A stretch of 64,000 nucleotides of DNA from DATMNR01 sp963702765 (GTDB taxonomy: Bacteria; Chloroflexota; Ktedonobacteria; Ktedonobacterales; Ktedonobacteraceae): contig CAVPEB010000015.1 in NCBI GenBank assembly GCA_963702765.1, positions 1 to 64,000 of the forward strand, given 5' to 3'. Position numbers and translations under genes: made by a program. The notes under the pieces were generated by a model. The model saw nothing but the letters and a program-made list of their open reading frames with translations. It was not told the origin of the DNA and made no database searches. Shown piece after piece: positions 53,674 through 63,512 of this stretch. Numbering within the stretch: position 1 is the stretch's first letter; each line of letters opens with the position of its first letter.

Positions 53674-56600
53674 TTGCGTGAAATCCCGACCGGAACCATC
53701 ACATTGCTCTTTACCGATATAGAGGGATCAACGCTCCTTCTCCATCAGTTAGGTGAACGCTATGCTGATCTTTTGGCGGAGTGCCGTCACCTCCTACGTA
53801 GCGCGTTCCATCAGTGGAACGGTCATGAAGTGGACACGCAGGGTGATTCCTTCTTCGTGGCCTTTGCGAGGGCCAGTGATGCCATCTCGGCTGCGGTCGC
53901 TGGCCAGCGTGCCCTTTCAACCCATGCTTGGCCCGAAGGTGTGACGATGCGCGTACGCATGGGTTTGCATACCGGTGAGCCGCACCTAGCATCCGAGGGC
54001 TATGTTGGCCTGGATGTCCACCGGGCTGCACGCATCATGAGCGCTGGTCATGGAGGGCAGGTCTTGCTCTCGCGGACAACATCTGACCTCGTGGAGCTTG
54101 CATTGCCAGAGGGTGTGAGCCTGCTGGACCTGGGAACGCATCGCCTCAAGGACTTACAGCAATCCAGCCAGCTCTTTCAACTCGTCATTACCGGTCTCGC
54201 TGCCGATTTCCCTCAGCTTAAAACGCTAGACAGCTATCCAAACAACCTGCCAATTCAGCCCACTTCGTTCATTGGACGGGAGAAGGAAGTGGTCGCTATC
54301 CAGCAGAAACTCCTGCGCAAGGACGTGCGCCTCGTCACACTGACTGGCCCGGGAGGCGTGGGCAAAACGCGCCTGGGGCTGCAAGTGTCAGCCGAACTCT
54401 CCGAGCACTTCGTCGATGGGACCTGGTTCGTGTCCATGGCTCCGCTTATCGACCCCGACCTGGTCATCCCAGCCATCACTCAGATGCTTGATGTGCGGGA
54501 AACGGGAGAGAGGCCGCTACTGGACCAACTCAAAGCGCATTTACGAGAGAGACAGGTGCTGTTGCTGCTAGACAACTTTGAGCAGGTAGCGAGTGCTGCC
54601 GCGCAGGTTGCCGATCTGCTGGGCGCATGTCCCCGCCTCACCGTACTGGCCACGAGTCGGGAGGCACTGCATGTGCGCGCCGAGCAGGAGTTCCCCGTGC
54701 CAGCACTGGCGCTGCCTGATCCCAAACACCTGCCTGACCTGGCGATTCTCTCGCAGTACGAGGCTGTCGCGATATTCATTGAGCGGGCGCAGGCGGTCCA
54801 ACCAGATTTCCAGGTGACCAATGCCAACGCTCCAGCTGTGGCAGAGATCTGCGCGCGCCTGGATGGACTTCCCCTGGCCATCGAGTTGGCGGCAGCGCGC
54901 ATCAAGCTCTTTCCTCCACAGGCACTCCTGACACGTTTGGAGTACCGACTGCCACTCTTGACCAGCAGTGCACGCGATGCCCCTGCACGCCAGCGAACTC
55001 TGCGCAGCACCATCCAGTGGAGCTATGACCTGCTCTCCGTGCAGGAACAACGTCTCTTCAGACGGCTTTCTGTTTTCGTGGGTGGCTGCACCTGGCAGGC
55101 GATCGAGGCTGTATCTGCGACTTTTGGGGACGATACGGCGCTCGTATTTGATACAGTTGCCTCTCTCATCGATAAGAATTTGCTACGGCAAACGGAGCGG
55201 GAGGGAGAAGACATCCGCATTACGATGCTCGAGACGATCCGTGAGTACGGACTAGAACGTCTGGCAGAGAAGGGGGAAGGGGAATCCGTCCAAGCAGTTC
55301 ATGCCTCGTATTTCGTGCAGCTTGCGGAAAAGGTCGAGCCCGAACGCCGGGGACCGCAGCAAGCAGCCTGGTTCGCTTGGATAGAGCGCGAGCGCGGGAA
55401 CCTTCGCGCAGTGATGCAGACCGTCTCTGAACTAGACGAGGGAGAACTGGCTCTGCGCCTGGGCACCGCGTTGTGGTGGTTCTGGTTTACACGAGGTCCA
55501 ACTGATTGGAAAGAGGGGAGTGCTTTCCTGGATCGAGCGCTGGAGAAAAATGAAGGAGTTGGAGGTGCTGTGCGCGCGAAGGCGCTCATTTTTGTTGGAC
55601 AACTCGCCAGTAGAATGGGCGACTTTAAGCGGGCTAAATCTCTCTGCCGCGAAAGTCTCGCGCTCTTCCAGGAGATTGGAGACAGGAGAGGGATGGGAGA
55701 GGCCTATTGGTATCTTGGATTCCTGATCATGCAGAAGGCAGAGTTTATCGTGGCGCGCCCGTTGCTCGAGGAAGCCCTGGCACTCTGCAGGGAGGTAGGA
55801 AACGGGCCGATCACTAGCTGGTCACTCCTCTGGTTAGGATGGGTGATCTTCTATCAAGGTGAGCACAGTCGTGGCCTCTTATTAGCCGAGGAGAGCCTGG
55901 CCCTCTTCCGAAAGGCTGGAAATGTGATCGCAGTGGACCAAGCTGTCCAGAATTTGGCGAGGATGTACCTCTCCTTTTCTAGCGACGTGGCGAAAGCGCG
56001 AGTTCTGGCCGAAGAGGGACTGGCGCTTGCCAGGGGGCTTGGGGATAAGATGACTGAATATGATGTGCTTTATCTCCTGAGTTCTATTGCCTTTCAACAG
56101 GGGAATACAGCGCTGGCGCGTTCACTTATTGAAGAATGCCGTCAGTCCTGGAAGGAGCTGGGTGACACCGCGGCTATGAGTAACATGGTTTGGAACCTGG
56201 CACGAGTGGAAGCTCGCGAGGGTGACCTGGCAGCAGCACGAGCGCACTTCGAGGAGTATTTGACCTTTGTGAATAATGGGAACATTGGATATAATCCGTG
56301 GGACATCGCTATCTGTATGGAAGGGTTGGCAAGCGTTGTGGCAACACAGGGCGAAACCATCCTGGCTGTAACCCTTTGGGGTGCGGCAGCGACCCTGAGG
56401 GAGGGATGTGGCATCACTTTGACGCCTTTAGAACGAGCTGATTATGAGCCAGCGGTTGCTGCTGTTCGCACTCGCTTGGGCGAGCAGGCATTTGAGGAAG
56501 CATGGGCCAAGGGACGGACGATGACGCTCAAGCAAGTACTCGCAGCGCTAGAGCGAACGGAGGCGGCTGTCCCAACCTCGGCAGAACAACAACCAACGAC

Positions 56601-56823
56601 CACCGCTGTCAAGCCATCATCCGCCTATGCTGTTGATTTAACGACCCGCGAAGTGGAGGTACTACGTCTCGTGGCACGGGGACTGACGAATGAACAGGTG
56701 GCCGAACAGCTCGCAATCAGTCCACGTACGGTCAATTCACACCTCATCTCGATCTATGGCAAAATCGGAGTTTCCTCGCGCAGTGCTGCCACCCGCTACG
56801 CCCTGGAACATCAACTGGTCTGA
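53674..56823 (+). CDS. Adenylate cyclase-like STAND-TPR-LuxR regulator
   Basis: A giant regulator of 1049 residues, 1059 if GTG at 53644 is used. TTG at 53674 is preferred because AAGGAGG ends seven bases before it. Order: class III cyclase-like domain (residues 5-170; FTDIEGST, VDTQGDSFFVAF, MGLHTGEPH), AAA/NB-ARC STAND ATPase (P-loop GPGGVGKTR near 224-232, LLLLDNFEQV, SREALHV, GLPLAIELAAARI), TPR-like helices (650-950), and C-terminal LuxR HTH (REVEVLRLVARGLTNEQVAEQL). It should switch transcription on ligand and ATP binding. Whether the cyclase domain makes cAMP or only senses nucleotides is unknown. Same chassis as the gene at 59378. Confidence 0.9.
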   Translation: MREIPTGTITLLFTDIEGSTLLLHQLGERYADLLAECRHLLRSAFHQWNGHEVDTQGDSFFVAFARASDAISAAVAGQRALSTHAWPEGVTMRVRMGLHTGEPHLASEGYVGLDVHRAARIMSAGHGGQVLLSRTTSDLVELALPEGVSLLDLGTHRLKDLQQSSQLFQLVITGLAADFPQLKTLDSYPNNLPIQPTSFIGREKEVVAIQQKLLRKDVRLVTLTGPGGVGKTRLGLQVSAELSEHFVDGTWFVSMAPLIDPDLVIPAITQMLDVRETGERPLLDQLKAHLRERQVLLLLDNFEQVASAAAQVADLLGACPRLTVLATSREALHVRAEQEFPVPALALPDPKHLPDLAILSQYEAVAIFIERAQAVQPDFQVTNANAPAVAEICARLDGLPLAIELAAARIKLFPPQALLTRLEYRLPLLTSSARDAPARQRTLRSTIQWSYDLLSVQEQRLFRRLSVFVGGCTWQAIEAVSATFGDDTALVFDTVASLIDKNLLRQTEREGEDIRITMLETIREYGLERLAEKGEGESVQAVHASYFVQLAEKVEPERRGPQQAAWFAWIERERGNLRAVMQTVSELDEGELALRLGTALWWFWFTRGPTDWKEGSAFLDRALEKNEGVGGAVRAKALIFVGQLASRMGDFKRAKSLCRESLALFQEIGDRRGMGEAYWYLGFLIMQKAEFIVARPLLEEALALCREVGNGPITSWSLLWLGWVIFYQGEHSRGLLLAEESLALFRKAGNVIAVDQAVQNLARMYLSFSSDVAKARVLAEEGLALARGLGDKMTEYDVLYLLSSIAFQQGNTALARSLIEECRQSWKELGDTAAMSNMVWNLARVEAREGDLAAARAHFEEYLTFVNNGNIGYNPWDIAICMEGLASVVATQGETILAVTLWGAAATLREGCGITLTPLERADYEPAVAAVRTRLGEQAFEEAWAKGRTMTLKQVLAALERTEAAVPTSAEQQPTTTAVKPSSAYAVDLTTREVEVLRLVARGLTNEQVAEQLAISPRTVNSHLISIYGKIGVSSRSAATRYALEHQLV

Positions 56824-57420
56824 GGTACCGTCTGACTTGCTGCTCGAGTTCTTTAGCTTTAGCTGCTCCTCTATCCCTGTCCACAAGAGTTCGGTTCCAT
56901 CTCCTCCTGTAATGCTCAGCGAGCAACCATATCATCCACTTGAACAACGAAGACCTTGAGGAATGAACAGGGAATATTGATAGTGTTGCACAAACAAGGG
57001 AAGCAACTGTGCATGATACGAAGGAATGACAAACGACTGTTTTCTGCAGGTGGCGCTGGGTCGAAAGCCTCGGTTGTTGCCGCATGAGAGAGGGGGATGA
57101 CGAACGGCGGTCTCATTGGTCGTCATGAGTGCTCATGCGCTACAATGGAAACGGGAAGGTGAGAGCCATGCCGAAAAGGAGTTCATCACAACACGTTCCC
57201 GGCCTGGGAGGAACAATGGAACGAAAAAAGTACGCTAAGGCCATGAACAATCTGCATTCCAATCAATAGACGCAAAGGAGCTGCTTTTTCAGGCCATTTT
57301 GTTCGTCACGGAGCGTCCCTCCTACTCCCATCGATCAGCCTAGGAAGGGGTTTCACAGCTAAGCATGAGTTTTCGTTCGGATGTTCCTCCCAGGCCAAAC
57401 ACAACTGAAAGGAAAAAGAC
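56824..57420. other. Gene-free spacer, possible mobile-element debris
   Basis: No intact gene. Short open frames on both strands have abrupt frame changes, e.g. minus-strand FVIPSYHAQLLPLFVQHY and LLAEHYRRRWNRTLVDRD. They look like the wreck of a larger coding sequence but match no family I can name. It separates the LuxR regulator from the MBL hydrolase. Confidence 0.4.
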
Positions 57421-58314
57421 ATGCGTCAAAAGTCAGAACAAGAACAGGCTATTTCGGGTCACACCTCTGCATTCGCAGCTCCCTTGTCGGTGATTGTGCT
57501 TGGTTCAGGCGGTCCTGCTGCCGCTGGTCGTGCATCATCAGGCTATCTTGTCCTGGTGGATGGAGAGGCTCGTCTGCTGGTGGACGCTGGTTCTGGCATC
57601 TTCACACGCTTAGGTGAGGTGCAGGTCAATCTAGCAAGACTGGATACCATCTTCTTGACCCATCTGCACATCGATCATACCGCCGAACTGCCGTCTGTCT
57701 TCAAAGCGCGTGCGATGGTGAGCCAGGACCCGATCCATTTCTCCGTCTATGGTCCCCTTGGCCGTGGTGTGTATCCCAGCACCAGCCAGTTTGTCCACCT
57801 CCTCTTTGACGCTGAAGGTGCCTTCGCGTACCAGCAATCGTTCCAAACCACAGAAACGATTTCGGTGGTGGATTTGCCTATTGAGCTTGATGCACCAGTG
57901 CGTGAAGTCTACGGGCATGACAACCTGATCGTCCAGGCCATTGCCACCAGGCATGGTGATACTCCCGCCAATGCCTACCGCATCAATTATCAGGGAGCCA
58001 GCATCGTTTTCTCCGGTGACTTTGATCCCTCTTCGCTCCCTAACCTGACCAGGCTGGCTCACGGTGCAAATCTCTTCATCTGTACCTGCGACGTGCTTGA
58101 TCCTCCTGGCTCGTCAGCCGTGCTGTATGCCCTGCACACAGCACCCCGGCAAATTGGTGAACTAGCAGCAGCAGCAGGCGTACAAGTGCTTCTCTTAAGT
58201 CACCTCTCGCCGCCCATCGCACAAGCCCAGGATCAGGTACGACGATCCATCCGTCGTGCGTATACAGGTGAAATCCACTTTGCCACCGATTTGATGCAGG
58301 TGAAAGCCAAATGA
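57421..58314 (+). CDS. MBL-fold hydrolase, arylsulfatase/RNase Z-like
   Basis: A 297-residue metallo-hydrolase. The zinc motif is THLHIDHTAELPSVF, followed by GDTPANAYRI, VFSGDFDP and a late LLSHLSPP ligand region. The extended central part (DEVLPIELDAPVREVYGHD) resembles arylsulfatase/AtsA-type MBL proteins. AAAGGAAAAAG precedes the start. It follows the cyclase-type regulator in the same direction after a 600-base gap. Compared with the protein at 4943, it is longer and not a recent duplicate. Confidence 0.85.
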   Translation: MRQKSEQEQAISGHTSAFAAPLSVIVLGSGGPAAAGRASSGYLVLVDGEARLLVDAGSGIFTRLGEVQVNLARLDTIFLTHLHIDHTAELPSVFKARAMVSQDPIHFSVYGPLGRGVYPSTSQFVHLLFDAEGAFAYQQSFQTTETISVVDLPIELDAPVREVYGHDNLIVQAIATRHGDTPANAYRINYQGASIVFSGDFDPSSLPNLTRLAHGANLFICTCDVLDPPGSSAVLYALHTAPRQIGELAAAAGVQVLLLSHLSPPIAQAQDQVRRSIRRAYTGEIHFATDLMQVKAK

Positions 58315-58399
58315 CGCTCTTGTTGTTGTCTATCGAACTGCAACCGCAATATATGTCAAGAGATCGATGATCACGAGCAGAACTGCAACGAGGAGAGTC

Positions 58400-58458
58400 A
58401 GGCTTCCGGGAGTGGTAAATGACCCGGTTTTCGGGTCATTTACCACTCCCGGAAGCCT
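58400..58458. terminator. 27-bp perfect hairpin terminator
   Basis: The arms 58400-58426 and 58432-58458 are perfectly complementary with a GTTTT loop, containing CTTCCGGGAGTGGTAAATGA. It lies 86 bases downstream of the MBL gene. Confidence 0.75.
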
Positions 58459-58704
58459 GCGGGCACATTAAGTGCGCCCAAAATCCTTCTCCATGGTCAT
58501 GAAAGCGTATAATACGAAATCGTCCGCCTCTTCTGATGTGCCTAAAAGCTGCTCATTCGTCTGTATGGAGAACTTTTCTACTGACAGCAAACTTGACAGC
58601 AATACCAGTAAATGACAGCAATTTCTGGCGAACAGCAGCGAACGATCGACCCGCCTGACGAGCGCGGAGCGGACGCTGACGGACACTGGTGGACACGCGT
58701 GGCA

Positions 58705-58975
58705 GAGCCTCTCGCTCCCCGAGGAAGATCGGAGGCACATACCTCGTGAACTAAGATAGGAGGCTGATTGCGAGCGTGCCCCCCTCGAGTCGATTTCTCC
58801 CATTTGACAGCAAACCTGACAGCAAAAAGTTGGAGTGCCCCAGAAAATCCAGTCGATTATACCCTGCGTATTCCTTGTAAACGTGTCCGAGCATACCTCC
58901 TTTCCACCCAGCAGGCTGTCACTCTGCCTGTTTCACATGAGCCTTGCAAGGCTTCGGATGCTTTATAAAAGGGTA
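58705..58975. repeat. Diverged ~270-bp repeat, copy B
   Basis: See copy A at 50738. Short TGACAGCAA direct repeats occur inside and just before it (58583, 58612, 58805, 58819). It lies in the leader region of the kinase-STAND regulator. Confidence 0.7.
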
Positions 58976-59106
58976 GATGTGTCACGTACATGAGACGATG
59001 ATGTGTAAGACGAGTTTATAAGACGCCTGCCTATCGTTTGTTGAGTTAATATTGAGTTTTACTCATGGCGTTGCAAGAACTGGATGTTCTTTGGGACAAG
59101 ATAGTT

Positions 59107-59213
59107 CAGAAACAGTCTGAAAAAGGTCGTGAAGCCGTTTTGCTGCCTCGTGGCAAGCGGCTTGCTAAGCACCTTTATCTTTTGCTTGAGCAACCTTTTT
59201 CAGACTGTTTCTG
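59107..59213. repeat. 21-bp inverted repeat with 65-base loop
   Basis: CAGAAACAGTCTGAAAAAGGT at 59107-59127 pairs perfectly with 59193-59213. A second pairing GCCG...CGGC lies in the loop. It is in the leader of the kinase-STAND gene and could be an RNA structure or mobile-element end. Confidence 0.55.
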
Positions 59214-59377
59214 ATGTACTCAGGAAGTACAAGAGGCCTTTACTTGACGCAGCGCTTATAATAGCGGTGGTATCGCCGCAGGTACCTTTCAAAGCAACTG
59301 TACCTTTGCGTCTTGCATGTGTCGTGTACCATGATCGCCGAGTACCCGACGCGAAGTTCCCAACAGGAGGTGCAGAG

Positions 59378-62300
59378 ATGACCGACCGCGTTGGACAACA
59401 CGTGGGCAACTACCGCTTACTGCGTCTGCTGGGGCACGGTGGCTTTGCTGATGTATACCTGGGAGAACACATCCACTTGCAGAGCCTGGCCGCACTCAAA
59501 CTCCTGCATACCCGGCTCAGCGAGGAGGAGACGGCACGCTTCCTGACCGAGGCCCGCACCCTGGCCCGCCTCAACCATCCCCATATTATGCGTGTACTCG
59601 ACTTCGCGCTCCACGAAGGCTTCCCATTCCTGGTGATGGAATATGCCCCCGGAGGCAGCTTGCGCCAGCGCCATCCTGCTGGCAGCCGCCTACCGCTCGC
59701 CACCATCGTGAGCTATGTGAACCAGGTCGCCTCCGCCTTGCAGTACGCACACGATCAGCGCCTCATCCACCGCGATGTCAAGCCTGAAAACATGCTGCTT
59801 GATGCACGAGACGAGGTGCTGCTGGCCGACTTTGGGCTGGTTGTGCTGACAGCTCAGAGCAGCACGGGGAGCACGCGAGCCATAGAACCATCGCTGGCCG
59901 GCACCACGCCCTACCTGGCTCCCGAACAACTGCAGGGCCAACCCCGCACTGCCAGCGATCAATACGCTCTGGGCGTGATGGCCTACGAGTGGCTGTGTGG
60001 TAGCAGACCCTTCAGTGGCCCTCCCATCCAGATTGCGATGCAGCAACTCTCCATCCCTCCAGCCTCCCTCTGTGAGCAAGTGCCCGATCTGTCGCCTGCG
60101 ATCGAAGAAGTGGTGCTGCGCGCGCTGGCCATAGAACCAGGACAGCGCTTTGCCCGTGTGCAGGACTTTGCCAGTGCCTTGCAGCAGGTAGCCCCGCACG
60201 CCACGTCTGTTGGGGTACCCTCAGCCTCCACCGCAGGCGAGTCTCCTTCTGCTCGCGTCGACTTTGGACCTCCTGACACCGCAGCCCAGGAACTGGCCGT
60301 GATGACTCCTGGCGCTGCCTCGCAGACGGTAGATGAGGAGCAAGAGACTCCTGCTGACACGCCACCACCCACACCTCTGTGGAAGGTTCCCACCGTCTTA
60401 ACACCCCTGGTGGGCCGCGAGCAGGACGTGGCGACAGTCTGCGCCCTCCTCGGCCGTCCAGAGCTGCGCTTGCTAACCCTGCTGGGTGCCGGTGGCATTG
60501 GCAAGACGCGCCTGGCCATCGAGGTTGCCCCCCAACTGCGGGAACGCTTCGTCGATGGCGTGTGCTTTGTGGCTCTAGCTTCTATTAGCGATCCTAGCCT
60601 CCTGCTCACCTCCATTGCACATGAGTTAGGACTGCAAGAAGGAGGAGCACAGCCGCTTGTGGAGACGGTGCAGGACTTCTTGCGAGACAAGCAGATCCTC
60701 TTGTTGCTCGACAACTTCGAGCAGCTCGTCAGCGCCGCTCCCTTGCTGGAGGAACTCCTGGCGACCTGCCCCAGGCTCGCCATCGTCGTCACCAGCCGGG
60801 CAGTGCTGCGCCTGCACGCTGAACAGCTCTTCCCGGTTCCCCCGCTGGCCCTGCCCGACCTGGCGCAGCTCCCCGAGCGGGAGGAGCTGGCAGGGTATGC
60901 GTCGGTGGCCCTCTTCCTGCAGCGTGCCCAGGCCATCAAACCAGACTTCCAACTCACGCCAGGCAATGGACGAGCAATTGCCGAAATCTGCATGCGGCTG
61001 GACGGCTTGCCGCTGGCGCTGGAACTGGCGGCGGCTCGCATTCGCGTGTTGCCACCGCAGGCGCTGCTCTCGCGCCTCACACAGCGCTTCCAGGTCCTCA
61101 CCGGGGGGCCGCGGACCATGCCGGAGCGGCAACAGACGCTGCGCAACACTCTCCAATGGAGTTACGACCTCTTAGATGCCCAGGAGCAGCGTCTTTTCCG
61201 GCGGCTCTCGGTCTTCGTCGGTGGGTGGACACTGCAGGCAGTGGAAGCCGTGTGCTACCAGGCGCCGGAAGAGGCCTCTTCAGCACTAGACGAAGTGACC
61301 TCACTGTTGGATAAGAGCCTGCTGTTGCACGTCGAGCCAGCGGGAGGGGAAGCGCGCCTTCAGATGCTCATGACTGTGCGCGAATACGCGCTGGAATGCC
61401 TGCAAGCAAGCGGAGATGCCGAAACGATTTAACGCGCTCACGCCGCATACTACCTGGCATGGGTCCAGGAGGTGGAACCCCACCTCAAGGGAGCTCAGCA
61501 ACTCGAGTGGTTAGCCCAGCTGGAGCAGGAGATGGCCAATGTGTTTGCTGCACTGGAAACCGCCTTCGAGCAGGGATTGCATGCGGAGCTGGTGCGAGGG
61601 GTGAAGGCCTTCACGCGCTTTCTGGAAATACGAGGAGCCTACGCGCAGGCGGAGATTCATCTGAAACGAGCGGAACAGGTTGCCAGGTCGTTGCAGGACC
61701 TGGCTGGTTTGACGATGGCGTTATGTTACCTGGGGGAGGTGGCAGATAAGCAGGGGAACTACGCACAAGCGGAAAGCTACTTGCGGGAGGGCCTGGCGCT
61801 GGCGCGCCAGAGCGGAGACCGCACATGGATCAGCGACCTGCTGCACTCCCTGAGCACAGTACTGCGCCGTCGTGGAGACTATGACCTGGGGGAATTGTAT
61901 TTGCAGGAGGGGCTGGCACTGGCGCGCCAGGTCGGAGACCGCGAACGCATCTGTCGCACCTTGAGAAGCCTGGGCTCTGTAGAGAGCGAGAAAGGGAACT
62001 ATCCCCAGGCCGAGGCCTATCTCCAGGAGGGGCTGGCATTGGCGCGCCAGGTCGGAGACCGCGAGCAGATCTGTGTGTTGCTGGTGAATTTGGGATATGT
62101 ATCCATGAAGACTGGAAAGAATACCCAAGGGGAAGGGTATACACAGGAGGCGCTGGCATTGGCACGCCAGATCGGCTACCGCGAGGCGGAGGTGGTGCTG
62201 CTCGGCAATCTGGCAGAACTAATAGGCAAGCGAGGAGACTACGCCCAGGCGGAAACCTACTTCCGGGAGGCATTGGCGTTGGCCCGCCAGATCGGAGATC

Positions 62301-62950
62301 GCGAACGGATCGGGATCGACCTGGGGAATTTGGGCTGGGTGGCAGGAGAGCAGGGAAACGATGCCCAGGCGGAAGCGTATATCCAGGAAGGCGTCGCGCT
62401 GGCGCGTCAAATCAATTACCACTGGTTGCTCAGTGCTTTGCTGAATGAGCAGGGTGAACTGCATCTGAAGCAGCAGCGCTATGAGGCCGCAGGGAGAGAC
62501 TTCCGCGAAATGCGGGACATTGCCTCAGAGGGAGATCCAGAATACCTCGGTCTGGCCTGCTATGGGTTGGCCCGTATTGAGGCGAGCCAGGGCAACCTCA
62601 GCGAAGCCCGCCGGCTGGGGCAGGAGAGCCTCGCCATCCTGGAGAAGATTGGTCACTTCAAGGCGCCCGAGGTCAAGGAATGGCTGAACATGCTGCCAGA
62701 ACCAGCCCTTCCGCTCTCACCACCATCCGCTTCTCCAAAGCGGGCCAATGCGAATCCCGCCGGGTTGACCGCACGAGAAATGGAGGTGTTGCGCCTGGTG
62801 GCTCAGGGACTCACCGACGCCCAGGTGGCTGAACAACTGGTGATCAGTCCGCGCACGGTTAACTTTCACCTGACGTCGATCTACAGCAAGCTTCAGATCT
62901 CCTCGCGCAGTGCCGCGACCCGCTACGCCATTGAGCAGCACCTGGTTTAG
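59378..62950 (+). pseudogene. Ser/Thr kinase-STAND-TPR-LuxR regulator split by one TAA
   Basis: One 1190-codon gene split by TAA at 61430-61432; both parts are in the same frame. Start ATG 59378 follows CAGGAGG. Part 1 (684 residues): a Ser/Thr kinase domain with GHGGFADVY, ALKLLH (Lys41), LIHRDVKPEN, LADFGLV and LAPEQL, all canonical, then a linker and a NB-ARC/STAND ATPase with GAGGIGKTR (about 368), LLLLDNFEQL and GLPLALELAAARI. Part 2 (AHAAYYLAWVQ onward): tandem TPR repeats, each about 40 residues with GDREQICVLLVNLG-like units, and a C-terminal LuxR HTH (REMEVLRLVAQGLTDAQVAEQL). Homologous position has Gln; CAA to TAA fits. Without readthrough the DNA-binding domain is cut off. Confidence 0.88.
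61433..62950 (+). CDS. TPR-LuxR half of the split regulator (if translated alone)
   Basis: The downstream part contains an ATG at 61459 and could be translated alone as a TPR-LuxR protein (AWVQEVEPHLKGAQQL onward). At least six tandem TPR-like units of about 40 residues repeat ALARQVGDRE and GNYAQAEAYLQEGL-type cores. The HTH ends SRSAATRYAIEQHLV. No clear ribosome site was seen for it. Listed to record the domain positions; the intact gene is the preferred interpretation. Confidence 0.35.
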   Translation, partial: RAHAAYYLAWVQEVEPHLKGAQQLEWLAQLEQEMANVFAALETAFEQGLHAELVRGVKAFTRFLEIRGAYAQAEIHLKRAEQVARSLQDLAGLTMALCYLGEVADKQGNYAQAESYLREGLALARQSGDRTWISDLLHSLSTVLRRRGDYDLGELYLQEGLALARQVGDRERICRTLRSLGSVESEKGNYPQAEAYLQEGLALARQVGDREQICVLLVNLGYVSMKTGKNTQGEGYTQEALALARQIGYREAEVVLLGNLAELIGKRGDYAQAETYFREALALARQIGDRERIGIDLGNLGWVAGEQGNDAQAEAYIQEGVALARQINYHWLLSALLNEQGELHLKQQRYEAAGRDFREMRDIASEGDPEYLGLACYGLARIEASQGNLSEARRLGQESLAILEKIGHFKAPEVKEWLNMLPEPALPLSPPSASPKRANANPAGLTAREMEVLRLVAQGLTDAQVAEQLVISPRTVNFHLTSIYSKLQISSRSAATRYAIEQHLV

Positions 62951-63269
62951 CAGCTCCCTGGCTAATATGCGCTACTCCCCTGCTCTGGCGTGCCTCTGTA
63001 CCCCTACTTGCACCCTGGTTATCCGCCCAGATAACGTTTCCTAATCAGCAGCACATCCGCTCAACTCGATGTGTCGTTGACATTTCCGTAACGCTCCCCA
63101 GTAATTCTACCAGGGTATCCACGCAATCGGTGCCTTCTCAGCCTGCCAAGACCAGTAGTACAGTCAGGTGATTTTACAGATGTGCGGCAGGCCTGAGCTG
63201 GATAGACTATGAGCAAAAGGTTGAAAACACGAAACAACGTTCGTTTCCAGTTGATGGAAGGAGACCGAC
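62951..63269. other. Gene-free spacer
   Basis: No coding sequence, palindrome or known motif recognised. It holds the 3' untranslated region of the LuxR gene and the promoter region of the next small gene. Confidence 0.4.
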
Positions 63270-63470
63270 ATGAACAGCATAATGAATCATCGGAGTGTTA
63301 TTGTCAGTACAGTCGTAATAGGTGTAGCGCTTCTCTGCATAGCGCTTTTCGTGGGCGTCCTTCTGATACATGAAGGCATGAATGGAGCTCATCTCGTCAG
63401 GCATGGCATCATGATTATCCAGCCCCACCGCATAGTTATGGGCATCCTCCCGCCTTGCTGTTTTGAATAA
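63270..63470 (+). CDS. 66-residue membrane peptide, unknown
   Basis: GGAAGGAG lies six bases before ATG 63270. The peptide has one helix (SVIVSTVVIGVALLCIALFVGVLLI), a short outer segment with HEGMNGAHLVRHG, and ends with ILPPCCFE. It is not recognised. The good ribosome site supports it; it precedes a protein of unknown function on the same strand. Confidence 0.5.
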   Translation: MNSIMNHRSVIVSTVVIGVALLCIALFVGVLLIHEGMNGAHLVRHGIMIIQPHRIVMGILPPCCFE

Positions 63471-63512
63471 TGGAAGCCATAGGGTATTACCTGAAAGTAG
63501 AGGGAAATTCAC

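Larger units (their letters stand above)
58315..59377. other. Long gene-free spacer with repeats
   Basis: Holds a perfect terminator hairpin (58400-58458), repeat copy B (58705-58975) and a 21-bp inverted repeat with a 65-base loop (59107-59213). A 49-codon frame at 59065-59214 has no ribosome site and is not called. The start of the kinase-STAND gene is at 59378. Confidence 0.55.

Noticed and set aside
58468..58803. 111-codon minus-strand frame in the repeat-B area
   Set aside because: No start site or protein pattern; the sequence is dominated by the repeat. It may hold remnants of an integrase tail but this cannot be shown.
59065..59214. A 49-codon frame in the leader of the kinase-STAND gene
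   Set aside because: It has no ribosome site and most of its end is the 21-bp inverted repeat. Coding is unlikely.
59983..61149. A 388-codon minus-strand frame opposite the kinase-STAND gene
   Set aside because: High-GC antisense shadow; Ser/Arg/Cys-rich with no domain, while the plus strand has complete motifs.
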